From contig NZ_JAGTXB010000023.1 of NCBI RefSeq assembly GCF_018224885.1, forward strand, positions 89,650 to 153,649: a DNA stretch of 64,000 nt. Reading direction: 5' to 3'. A program made the translations under genes and the position numbers. Numbering within the stretch: position 1 is the stretch's first letter; the number at the start of each line of letters is the position of its first letter. Shown piece by piece: positions 1 to 7,490 of the stretch. The notes beneath the pieces were generated by a model. It was not told the origin of the DNA and made no database searches. It saw only the letters and a program-made list of their open reading frames with translations. This DNA is from Chitinophaga hostae (GTDB lineage Bacteria > Bacteroidota > Bacteroidia > Chitinophagales > Chitinophagaceae).

Positions 1-656
1 CGGCCGGTGGCGCTGGTCCATTCGGTGCTGAAGGAAGCGGCTATTTTATCGCTGATCTTTTGCTGCCAGAGCAGGGAGGGGTTAAACAGTCCAAAGGAGC
101 CTGTTTTAAGCGTAGCCCGCAGGTGAGTTTTTTCACCGGGGGCGAATTTAGGTTTAAGAGAAGTGAGATAAATGGAGCCTGCGGAACCAAAGTCTTTGGC
201 CGGTTGGAAGATATTACTCTTTTGCCCGTTATACAATGCAATTTCTTCCATGTTATCCAGGGAAAATTTGCCCAGGTCTACCTGTCCGTTTTGTGCGTTG
301 CCCAGTTGTATGCCATCATAGAAAACACCGGTATGGTTAGTCCCCATGCTGCGGATATCCACTGTTTTGAGGCCGCCTATGCCGCCATAGTCTTTGATTT
401 GCACGCCGGAGAAGAAGCGGATGGCGTCTGCCACGGAATGGCTGCCCAGTCTGCCCAGTTCTTTGGCCTGCATTTTTTGTCCCGGGCTTACCTCACCGGT
501 AGCACGGGGCGCTGTTACGGACACTTCGCGGAGTGCTTTCTGCTTAATAGTATCTGCCTGCTGGGCCAGGGTGTTTGTTGCCGGCCAGGTGGCGTATACT
601 ATTATACATAGCAATCCTTTTGTCAGTGAACAGCTTTGTTCAATGAAACGCATCAT
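1..656 (-). CDS. btuB: TonB-dependent receptor, probable cobalamin receptor (5' part only)
   Basis: The reverse strand reads open from ATG at 656 to the window edge, about 218 residues, so the gene is cut by the window and not necessarily broken. The product has a signal peptide (cut near NTLAQQA), then a typical plug domain: a VSVTAP stretch like a TonB box, then VADAIRFFSGVQIKDYGGIG, DIRSMGTNHTGVFYDGIQLG, and the start of the beta-barrel. The family moves scarce ligands across the outer membrane using ExbBD-TonB energy. The cobalamin riboswitch directly upstream is the reason for proposing vitamin B12 or a corrinoid as ligand and BtuB as the name; the visible protein part alone would not separate it from other receptors. 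The first of two adjacent ATGs was chosen. Confidence 0.85.
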   Translation of the reverse strand, partial: MMRFIEQSCSLTKGLLCIIVYATWPATNTLAQQADTIKQKALREVSVTAPRATGEVSPGQKMQAKELGRLGSHSVADAIRFFSGVQIKDYGGIGGLKTVDIRSMGTNHTGVFYDGIQLGNAQNGQVDLGKFSLDNMEEIALYNGQKSNIFQPAKDFGSAGSIYLTSLKPKFAPGEKTHLRATLKTGSFGLFNPSLLWQQKISDKIAASFSTEWTSATG

Positions 657-785
657 TTTATCCTGTTAATATTTCATCAACAGCCTTCGACCACAGAAAA
701 AGGTAATTAGGAAAGCGTCAATATACAGGGCTGGCCCGCAGGTTGATGTTATCCCTAAGCTTCATTCCACGAAAGCTCAAAAATC

Positions 786-985
786 AGTTGTATGGCAGGT
801 ATTCTGACTTATCTCTGCTTCAGGCGACCTTCCCATTGAATGATCAACAGTGGTCTGTGTAGTGATGCCTGGGCATTATTTGGAGACTTACAGCAGCGGG
901 ACTGTCCGGGATTTTCACCCGTGTTCCCTTTTAATTATTCATGCCCGGAGCGGACATGGATAAACCATAACGGGGCAAAAGTAGG
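786..985 (-). ncRNA. Cobalamin (B12) riboswitch
   Basis: Read on the reverse strand, this leader carries the known cobalamin riboswitch landmarks in order. First come GGGAACACGGGTGAAAATCC, then CCGGACAGTCCCGCTGCTGT, then a GACCACTG element and TGGGAAGG, and finally the B12 box AAGTCAGAATACCTGCC. It ends about 130 bases before the TonB receptor start codon. Binding of adenosylcobalamin to this RNA class normally shuts off expression, so the receptor should be made when B12 is scarce. Outer borders are approximate. Together with the untranslated leader it accounts for the gene-free stretch 657-1071. Confidence 0.93.
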
Positions 986-1071
986 CTATTATTCTGTTGA
1001 TTCAAAACAGAAGACAGGTTTGGGGGAATTTCCGCTGTTGGCGGGAAATGTGGTGATGTTCAGGAGATTGT

Positions 1072-1530
1072 TTATTTAGCAGCTCCTTCGGTGATGCAAT
1101 CATCTTTACGCCTGGTATCTATGATGTACTGTATTTTCCAGGCGCCATCCAATTGTACCAATTGGAACGAGTTAACACCGCAATGTGAAAATTTCTCTTT
1201 GAAATAAAACCGGTAGGGAGTCCATACAGATGCCAGTGTGCCGTCGACCAGGATGGTGCCGAATTCGATCCGTTCGTCTGCGGCGTTGGGCGGCAGTTTT
1301 CCGATGCCGGAGGCAAAGTCATCGATGGAAGAAGTATGTACAGGTTTGTCTTTAGAGATGGATTGCAGCCTGGCGTCGGGGGCAAAACAGGCTTTGAGAC
1401 CGGTGCTGTCTGCATTCCGCAGGGCGGTAAAGAGTTGGTTGATGGTGGCTTTGATGGCATCCGCAGGCGCCTGTGCAGCGGAGAGGATGGGCATTGCAAT
1501 AAGCAGGAAGAGCAAAAAGGGGCGTTGCAT
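1072..1530 (-). CDS. Secreted SnoaL/NTF2-like protein
   Basis: A 152-residue protein starting at ATG 1530; upstream in-frame extension was rejected because the signal peptide begins exactly here (MQRPFLLFLLIAMPILSAAQ). The mature part (AIKATINQLFTALRNADSTGL, then KACFAPDARLQS) has the layout of the NTF2-like superfamily used by SnoaL and DUF4440 proteins: an N-terminal helix pair followed by a curved sheet with a pocket (FYFKEKFSHCGVNSFQLV, GAWKIQYIIDTRR). Such proteins bind small ligands or act as small enzymes; no specific reaction can be assigned. Probably periplasmic. It stands alone between the riboswitch leader and the exporter gene. Confidence 0.75.
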   Translation of the reverse strand: MQRPFLLFLLIAMPILSAAQAPADAIKATINQLFTALRNADSTGLKACFAPDARLQSISKDKPVHTSSIDDFASGIGKLPPNAADERIEFGTILVDGTLASVWTPYRFYFKEKFSHCGVNSFQLVQLDGAWKIQYIIDTRRKDDCITEGAAK

Positions 1531-1594
1531 TTTTTTCTTACTAAGATAAATGATTTTGTAACACCTGCTTCTACCACTCATCACGGAGAAACCG

Positions 1595-3133
1595 TTAGTG
1601 GTCCAGCACAATCACATTGGCAGCCGCTTTCTTTTTGGCGGAAGCAATCAGTAATAACGGTAACGCAACTACGAAAATAATTCCTACCAGCAGGAATGCG
1701 TCGCTGAAACTAAGTATTGTACTCTGTTTAACGACAATATTGTCGAGCGCTTTTAATGCTTTGCTGTGTGCGTCGGGCGGGGTGGCGCCTTGGCTCAGGA
1801 AGAAATGGGTATAGTTGCTGATGCGGGTGGTGACGGCGGGATTATCGATATTAAGATGGCTTACCAGGTCGGACCGGTGTTGGGCATTGCGGTTGGCGAG
1901 ATAGGTATTCACCATGGCAATGCCAAAGGAGCCACCGAGTTGCCGCATCATGTTATTGAGCGCTGCGCCCTGTGGTATATCGGATGCGGACAAGGAAGAC
2001 ACGGCCAGCGTGGTGAGCGGCACGGTTACCAGCGCCAGGCCAACACCGCGCCATATGAGGAACACGGTGATATCGGCGGCAGTGGCGTCCTGGTTCAACT
2101 GCGACATCTGCCAGCTGAAGAGTATAAACAGTCCCATGCCGGCAACTATGAGGAATACCGGCGATATGCCACGTTGCAGCAGTCGCGCGGAAATGATGAG
2201 TCCCCCGATGGCCAGGCAGGCGCCGGGCAGCAATAGTAAGCCCGTTTGCAGTGGCGTGAAGTTCAGCAGCCGCTGTGCAAATACCGGTGTCAAAAATACA
2301 GAGCTGAATATTCCCATGCCTGATACGAATGTGAGAATGGCGGCAATGCTGAGGTTACGGCTTTTCAATACCCGCAGGTTCACCACCGGGTATTTGATCC
2401 GCAGTTCCCACCAGATAAACAGGAGAATGCTGAAACCGGCAATCACCGACAGCCAGGTGATGTAAGGTGCTTCAAACCAGTCGTCGGTTTCCCCGCGTTC
2501 CAACACTGTTTGCAGGGCGCTTACCCCTACGGCCAACAGCAGGATACCGGTCCAGTCGATTTTATCATGGTCGGATACTTCGCCCGGTTCTTTCAGTAGT
2601 AAATAACAAATGGCCGCCACTATGATGCCGATCGGTATGTTGATATAAAAGATCCAGGGCCAGGAGCAGAACTCGGTGATATAGCCGCCGAGGGTGGGAC
2701 CTATAGTAGGACCAATAAACACGCCTACACCGAATAGTGCGCTTGCCACGTTTCTTTTTTCTTTTGGAAACAGTTCAAAGATGATGACCTGTGAAACGGA
2801 GAGCAGTGCGCCGCCACCGATGCCTTGCAGGAAACGGAATACCACCAGTATCCAGATGTTGGTAGCCTGACCGCACATCATGGAAAAGAAGGTGAAGGCC
2901 ATGATGGAGCCAATGTAATAATTACGCCGTCCCAGTTTACCAGCCAGGAACCCGGTGATGGGGATGATAATAACGTTGGCAATGGCATAGGCAGTAATGA
3001 CCCAGGAGGTATCTTCCAGGGTGGAGCCCAGGTTACCGCTTATATGCGATAAGGCTACGTTTACAATAGAGGTGTCTATCAACTCCATGATGGCCGCTGT
3101 AATAACCGCCAGGATCAGTACTGTCCGTTGCAT
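1595..3133 (-). CDS. DHA2-family MFS multidrug exporter (EmrB/QacA type)
   Basis: This 512-residue protein has the 14 hydrophobic segments of the DHA2 drug:H+ antiporters. Recognisable motifs are ELIDTSIVNVAL in the first helix (17-28), the loop motif GFLAGKLGRR (61-70), and the antiporter motif GPTIGPTLGG in the fifth helix. It would expel hydrophobic toxic compounds across the inner membrane; no MFP or OMF partner lies next to it. A palindrome centred near 3153, ATACCAATCGGTAT, lies about 20 bases before the start and recurs before the SDR and TetR genes, which places this pump under control of the TetR protein. Start ATG at 3133 directly follows the operator region. Confidence 0.92.
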   Translation of the reverse strand: MQRTVLILAVITAAIMELIDTSIVNVALSHISGNLGSTLEDTSWVITAYAIANVIIIPITGFLAGKLGRRNYYIGSIMAFTFFSMMCGQATNIWILVVFRFLQGIGGGALLSVSQVIIFELFPKEKRNVASALFGVGVFIGPTIGPTLGGYITEFCSWPWIFYINIPIGIIVAAICYLLLKEPGEVSDHDKIDWTGILLLAVGVSALQTVLERGETDDWFEAPYITWLSVIAGFSILLFIWWELRIKYPVVNLRVLKSRNLSIAAILTFVSGMGIFSSVFLTPVFAQRLLNFTPLQTGLLLLPGACLAIGGLIISARLLQRGISPVFLIVAGMGLFILFSWQMSQLNQDATAADITVFLIWRGVGLALVTVPLTTLAVSSLSASDIPQGAALNNMMRQLGGSFGIAMVNTYLANRNAQHRSDLVSHLNIDNPAVTTRISNYTHFFLSQGATPPDAHSKALKALDNIVVKQSTILSFSDAFLLVGIIFVVALPLLLIASAKKKAAANVIVLDH

Positions 3134-3144
3134 TGTTATATTTT

Positions 3145-3162
3145 ATATACCAATCGGTATAT
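3145..3162. promoter_or_regulatory. TetR-type operator upstream of the exporter
   Basis: Near-perfect palindrome ATATACCAATCGGTATAT just before the exporter start codon. It is one of three copies of ATACCnnnnGGTAT found only upstream of the three genes of this group, which fits repression by the TetR protein encoded at 3970-4554. Confidence 0.75.
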
Positions 3163-3178
3163 TAAAAATGAAAATTTT

Positions 3179-3919
3179 TTAAGCGTTCCTACCCTGGTTC
3201 ATTGCGGCAAAAGCGGCGGCGGGGGAGGATAAGCTCAGCTGGTATATTTGTTCGGTATCGCCTACGCGAATTTCGAATTCGTCTTTTTCCAATGCGGCTA
3301 AAAATTCGCTGGCTACCTGTTGTGGCGGAATGCCATTGGCGCCGCCGATGTCTTCGGAGAACGCTGTATTTACCAGTGGCGGCATCAGTTCAAATACCCG
3401 CAGTGGTGCAATGGAATGCCGCAGTGATAATGTATACGAGCGTAAAGCTGCTTTGCTGGCTGCATAAGTAGAAATGCCCGCAGATGGTGCAAAGGCAACG
3501 ATGGAAGTTACATTCACAATAGCAGCTTCAGGTTGGCGGCGTAACAGTGGCAGCAATTGTTCTGTAAGCCTGATCACAGCGAAGTAGTTGGTTACCATTT
3601 CATCGGTGGCTTTGTCGGCCGCGTTGGCGGTGTCTGACAGTTGGTAGGCATATGCTTTGCCAGCGTTGTTGATCAAGATATTCAGTGCGGGAAAATCCTT
3701 TTGCAGGGTATGTACCAGTTTGGTAACATCATTCCCGTTGGTTACATCGCTGACGATGGTGGATACCCCTGGCAGTTCTTTCGCTGCCTGGGCCAGTCTT
3801 TCCGGGTTTCTGCCGGTAATGATTACTTTATTATTATTCTCCGTTAAAAGTTTGGCAATGGCCAGGCCAATGCCGGCACTGCCCCCGGTGATCAGCACCG
3901 TATTTCCTGATGTTTTCAT
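3179..3919 (-). CDS. Short-chain dehydrogenase/reductase (DltE-like)
   Basis: A 246-residue classical SDR. The NAD(P)-binding TGGSAGIG motif is at 11-18, NNAG at 84-87, and the catalytic Ser139, Tyr152 and Lys156 (YAASK) are all present, so it should be an active oxidoreductase. The TGRN stretch after the second strand suggests NADP preference. Substrate is unknown. The closest look-alikes are DltE/YbbO-type cytoplasmic SDRs often found beside TetR regulators. It lies between the exporter and tetR on the same strand, with its own operator about 15 bases upstream of the start, so it probably deals with the same inducing compound. Confidence 0.9.
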   Translation of the reverse strand: MKTSGNTVLITGGSAGIGLAIAKLLTENNNKVIITGRNPERLAQAAKELPGVSTIVSDVTNGNDVTKLVHTLQKDFPALNILINNAGKAYAYQLSDTANAADKATDEMVTNYFAVIRLTEQLLPLLRRQPEAAIVNVTSIVAFAPSAGISTYAASKAALRSYTLSLRHSIAPLRVFELMPPLVNTAFSEDIGGANGIPPQQVASEFLAALEKDEFEIRVGDTEQIYQLSLSSPAAAFAAMNQGRNA

Positions 3920-3932
3920 GTTTTTTTGTTTT

Positions 3933-3948
3933 TATACCAATCGGTATA
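3933..3948. promoter_or_regulatory. TetR-type operator upstream of the SDR gene
   Basis: Palindrome TATACCAATCGGTATA, identical in its core to the copy before the exporter gene. It lies 14 bases before the SDR start codon, in a position to block transcription initiation or early elongation. Confidence 0.75.
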
Positions 3949-3969
3949 TTTATAAAGAAAAAATTTTAA

Positions 3970-4554
3970 TTAGAGGTCGTTGATGATTTTTTCCACGGAT
4001 TGCATGATAGTCTTCCGGTAGTTCATTTTGCCGGTTAGTTTCGCAATCATAATACAGCCTTCAATAATAGCGATCATGGTGAGGGCGGTTTGTTCCGCGT
4101 TGGCATGTTTGCTGAATTCTCCCTGTTCTATTCCTTTTTCGATAATGCCGGTGATTGTATTTTTCCAGTTATGGATGGCGTCCGCCGCTTTTTGTTTCAG
4201 CAGGGGGTGGGTGTCATCGGCCTCTATGGCCGTATTCAGAATAGGGCAACCGCCCACAGGGAAAGGATGTTTCAGGAAATTCTCATATACATGCACATAA
4301 ACCAGCAGCTTATCTTTACAGGTTGTTTTTTTGTCCATTTCCTGCCGGATGATCACGCCTACTTTTTTAAGATTGTAATCAAAGCAGGCCATCGCCACTT
4401 CATCCTTATTGGCGAAGTTGCCGTAAATGCTGCCTTTTGTTAAGCCGGTAGCGTTGGTCATGTCGTTCAGAGAAGTGCCGGTATAGCCCTTCTCGTTGAA
4501 AACAGGGGCCGTCATCTCCACAATAAACTGTTTTGTTCTCTCTGCCTTATTCAT
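3970..4554 (-). CDS. TetR/AcrR-family transcriptional repressor
   Basis: The preferred start is ATG 4554 (MNKAERTKQFIVEMTAPVFN), giving 194 residues; an in-frame upstream start at 4578 would add eight residues. The N-terminal helix-turn-helix is clear: GYTGTSLNDMTNATGLTKGS followed by IYGNFANKDEVA. The C-terminal helical ligand-binding domain contains HPFPVGGCPILNTAIEADD, the pattern of the TetR_C YcdC/AcrR-like subgroup. It probably represses itself, the SDR and the exporter through the three palindromes, and is released by a toxic ligand such as an electrophile or drug. The ligand is not evident. Confidence 0.92.
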   Translation of the reverse strand: MNKAERTKQFIVEMTAPVFNEKGYTGTSLNDMTNATGLTKGSIYGNFANKDEVAMACFDYNLKKVGVIIRQEMDKKTTCKDKLLVYVHVYENFLKHPFPVGGCPILNTAIEADDTHPLLKQKAADAIHNWKNTITGIIEKGIEQGEFSKHANAEQTALTMIAIIEGCIMIAKLTGKMNYRKTIMQSVEKIINDL

Positions 4555-4580
4555 TTCTAAGGATGTTTGCCGACACAAAA

Positions 4581-4598
4581 ATATACCATTTGGTATTA
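4581..4598. promoter_or_regulatory. TetR-type operator upstream of tetR (autoregulation)
   Basis: ATATACCATTTGGTATTA is a slightly degenerate copy of the operator seen before the SDR and exporter genes. It lies about 27 bases before the tetR start codon, so the regulator probably controls its own level. Confidence 0.65.
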
Positions 4599-4630
4599 AA
4601 AATAAAAAATTTTTTTGGCGGCGAGTTTTT

Positions 4631-4945
4631 TCTTGCCCAGGATTAACGGTGATTATGATGATTTTCAGGATTTTATCCTTTGATTGTATTTGATTTTAAA
4701 AGATTTGGGGAGAGATAAGCGAATATCTTCCCAAATCTTCTGAAATCTTTAAAATTTCCTGCCCAGGATTAACGGTGATTATGATGATTTTCGGGATTTT
4801 GTCCTTTGATTGTATTTGATTTTAAAAGATTTGGGGAGAGATAAGCGAGTATCTTCCCAAATCTTCCCCAATCTTTTAAAATCAAAAAAATCATCAAAAA
4901 AAATCCTTGAAATCATCATAATCACCGTTAATCCTGGGCAAGACA
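4631..4945. repeat. Palindromic intergenic repeats R1 and R2 (tandem)
   Basis: Two adjacent copies of one element, about 4631-4758 and 4759-4945. Each starts GCCCAGGATTAACGGTGATT and continues with ATGATGATTTT; the core GGGGAGAGATAAGCGA with ATCTTCCC can fold as a small hairpin. R2 is complete: its right end is the reverse complement of its left end (ATCACCGTTAATCCTGGGC), giving a large nested palindrome; R1 lacks the right arm. A fragment, AATCCCGGGCAAGAAAA, follows at about 4946. No convincing ORF is inside. It resembles a non-autonomous palindromic element (MITE or REP type). The repeat fills the gene-free stretch between tetR and the methyltransferase gene. Confidence 0.8.
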
Positions 4946-4969
4946 ATCCCGGGCAAGAAAACATTCACT

Positions 4970-5701
4970 TTACTTTATGGTTTCCACCATCAGGAAAATA
5001 GGCCGCCGCGTTTCGTCCTGCATCTCAGGGTATTTTTGGATGAGTTCAGGAGAAGGCCCGGGCTCGGAGATACTGTTGATACGGAATCCGGCGAGTATAA
5101 GACTGTTGAGCAGTGTGGCGGTGGTGCGGTGGTATTTGATAACGTCGGTATCCAGGAACCGGGTATGCCGCAAGCCTTCATCCTGGTAATGGTCTACCGG
5201 CCAGTGCAGGCGGTTGCCGGCAGCATCATGGTACCAGTTCTGCGCGGCATTGGCGGTAAATACGGGATGTTCAACAGACAGTACAAAGCTGCCGCCGCTT
5301 TTGAGGCAATCGTATACTTTGCGGCAAACCACTTCATATGCGGCTACATAATGAAGGGCCAGGGAGCTGATCACCACATCAAAAGTGCCGGGAGCAAAGT
5401 CAATATCTTCAATAGCCTGCTGCCGGTACTCAATCCCGGGATCGCTGCCGGTGTTCCTGGCACGTTCCAGCATTTTGGCTGAAATATCGACGCCCACAAC
5501 ATGGGCCGCTCCCTGTTCCCGGGCATAGCGGCAATGCCAGCCAAAGCCACAGCCCAGATCCAGCACTTTTTTGTCCTGCAGTGAAGGCAACATGGCCCGG
5601 AACGTTTGCCATTCCCCGGCAGCATTAAGGCCATCTACTGAACGGGGCATCCGGCTGTAGCTGTCAAAAAAAGCGGGGTCGTCGTATTTATTCTCTTTCA
5701 T
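4970..5701 (-). CDS. Class I SAM-dependent methyltransferase
   Basis: Start chosen at ATG 5701 (MKENKYDDPAFFDSYSRMPR), 243 residues; the longer in-frame ORF adds a hydrophobic stretch that does not belong to the family. Motif I, VLDLGCGFGWH, is at 46-56, followed by the acidic residue of GVDIS after strand two and motif IV-like FDVVISSLALHYV. This is the Methyltransf_11/25 architecture of small-molecule methyltransferases. The substrate is unknown. The gene is bracketed by R2 on its 3' side and the inverse copy R3 on its 5' side, which may mean it travels as a cassette. Confidence 0.88.
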   Translation of the reverse strand: MKENKYDDPAFFDSYSRMPRSVDGLNAAGEWQTFRAMLPSLQDKKVLDLGCGFGWHCRYAREQGAAHVVGVDISAKMLERARNTGSDPGIEYRQQAIEDIDFAPGTFDVVISSLALHYVAAYEVVCRKVYDCLKSGGSFVLSVEHPVFTANAAQNWYHDAAGNRLHWPVDHYQDEGLRHTRFLDTDVIKYHRTTATLLNSLILAGFRINSISEPGPSPELIQKYPEMQDETRRPIFLMVETIK

Positions 5702-5822
5702 ATCACCTGGATTTACCATGAAAATTAAAAATAGTAAAAAGAGACCAGGATAGTGTATATGCAGTAGCATGCAGACAATGCCGGGCGGCGACAACCCGGC
5801 TTTTAGTTAATACGCGTTTTTT

Positions 5823-6027
5823 TTCTTGCCCAGGATTTTCTTGCCCAGGATTAACGGTGATTATGATGATTTCAAGGATTTTTTTTGATGATTTTTTTGA
5901 TTTTAAAGATTTCAAAAGATTGGGGAAGATATTCGCTTATCTCTCCCCAAATCTTTTAAAATCAAATACAATCAAAGAATAAAATCCTTGAAATCATCAT
6001 AATCACCGTTAATCCTGGGCAAGAAAA
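5823..6027. repeat. Palindromic intergenic repeat R3 (inverse copy of R2)
   Basis: This element has the same ends as R2 (CCCAGGATTAACGGTGATTA at the left, ATCACCGTTAATCCTGGGC at the right), but its asymmetric centre is the reverse complement of that in R2: GGGGAAGATATTCGCTTATC here against GAGATAAGCG followed by A/G-TATCTTCCC there. An extra partial end, CTTGCCCAGGATTTT, precedes it. R2 and R3 thus form inverted repeats around the methyltransferase gene. R3 also follows the isomerase stop codon within about 20 bases and could serve as a terminator for that operon. It fills the gene-free stretch 5702-6047. Confidence 0.8.
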
Positions 6028-6047
6028 ATTCGCTGCATTTAACACTC

Positions 6048-7475
6048 CTACATCCTTCCTACCTGGACGGTTTCTATACCCAGTATATTTCCCAGTTTTT
6101 CAATCTTGTCTGCAATATGTCCTATTCCGATGGCGCAATGATGCGCGGGGCCTTCTTTACACCAGTTATTGACAAAGGTTTTTATGTCGAGCGAAAATTT
6201 ATAGCGGCTGTTGGTGTTACCAATTTTCAGAATGGGGCCAGGTACTGAGTTGCCTTCCGCTACCAGTAGTTTTAATTTCCCGTTGTTGGTTTCTACTACT
6301 GACAGGAGGGTAACAGGACCATGTTTGACTTTCATTTCAATAGAAAGTCCTTTACCGGGTTTACCGTGATATACACCTAAGGGTCTCAGCAGCGGGCGTC
6401 CTTCTGCAATGGCCAGATGGCCGGGGCCATCGTGGCCCATCAGGATAATATCTTCTTTAAAATCCATGCCGTAGAATTCTGTAAAGGAGCCGCCGGCATT
6501 GAACAGGTCAAGGATTTTCATGGCCTGTGCATTTTTTACTTCGTATTCTCCTGCTACGGGAACGGCATGTGCGGTTAAGATAGAATTGCCGGTAATAACG
6601 GAAGAAATGAGGTTTTCGTATTCTCCTTCCGGTGCGCCTTCGTAGTAATAACAAAGAGAACCCAGCTGGTGATGCGCCACCATTTTATCCAGCGCCACGG
6701 CGGTATGGGCGGCGCGTACAATTTCATGTGGCGGGCATTCTTCCAGTACTTCCATTTCCCGGTGGATCTGCTGCATTTTATCACTGATTTCTTCGGGTGT
6801 TACCTGTTGATGAAAGCTGGCGAGGTCGCACATTTCAAGATGTTGTATATGTCCGCCAAAGGTAGCTGCCTGCAGGGTAAGGTCTGAGTAAATGTCGAGC
6901 ATTCCGTTATAGTAATGTCCCAATACGCCGAGCCGGTTATTCCGCATGGCGGTGGCTACGGTGGCTGCCTCTTTCCAGGCGGCTATTTCCTGCCATGCTG
7001 CGGTATCATCGAGTGTGCCGGTTACCTGGTAGAACTGTATGCCGGCGCGGTTAAATACATTGGCTATTTCCGGTACGGCGCATGCCTGGCAATTGGCGAG
7101 CCATTCGCCGGTCATGATACCACGATCGCCGAGGCTGTTGAACCAGTCGTAGTCAATGGCATCTACAGGTTGCAGGTTCAGGATGACCACCGGTACTTTC
7201 GCTTTTTGCACTACGGGCAGTACGGTGGCGGAGAGGGCGTAGGTAGATACGTACAGGAAAATAATACTGACATCTTCCTGTTTAAAGAGGGCAGCAGCTG
7301 CCCGCGCTTTTTCTACAGAGTCTACCAGTCCTGCGTCCAGTACGGTAACCGCGTTATCGCCGAGCTTTCCGGCGATGATACGTTGATAGCCCTCAAGCCG
7401 TTCTTTCAGTCCTTCAAATTGTGGCCAGTAGGTAGCCAGCCCTATTCCGAATAATCCAACTTTAATATTCGCCAT
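6048..7475 (-). CDS. L-fucose/L-arabinose isomerase-like protein
   Basis: A 475-residue protein resembling the L-arabinose and L-fucose isomerase fold family: Rossmann-like N-terminal domain (VGLFGIGLATYWPQF), an SIIFLYVSTYA strand, the RLGVLGHYYNGMLDIYSDLT segment, and a C-terminal domain with MGHDGPGHLAIAEGRP and HCAIGIGHIADKI. These enzymes interconvert aldoses and ketoses in the cytoplasm. Which sugar cannot be read from sequence; in this operon, after a rhamnosidase, L-rhamnose or L-arabinose are reasonable guesses. It starts 15 bases after the GH106 gene ends, so it is the last gene of the operon driven from near 11413. Confidence 0.82.
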   Translation of the reverse strand: MANIKVGLFGIGLATYWPQFEGLKERLEGYQRIIAGKLGDNAVTVLDAGLVDSVEKARAAAALFKQEDVSIIFLYVSTYALSATVLPVVQKAKVPVVILNLQPVDAIDYDWFNSLGDRGIMTGEWLANCQACAVPEIANVFNRAGIQFYQVTGTLDDTAAWQEIAAWKEAATVATAMRNNRLGVLGHYYNGMLDIYSDLTLQAATFGGHIQHLEMCDLASFHQQVTPEEISDKMQQIHREMEVLEECPPHEIVRAAHTAVALDKMVAHHQLGSLCYYYEGAPEGEYENLISSVITGNSILTAHAVPVAGEYEVKNAQAMKILDLFNAGGSFTEFYGMDFKEDIILMGHDGPGHLAIAEGRPLLRPLGVYHGKPGKGLSIEMKVKHGPVTLLSVVETNNGKLKLLVAEGNSVPGPILKIGNTNSRYKFSLDIKTFVNNWCKEGPAHHCAIGIGHIADKIEKLGNILGIETVQVGRM

Positions 7476-7490
7476 GTCGTATGATCGTTT

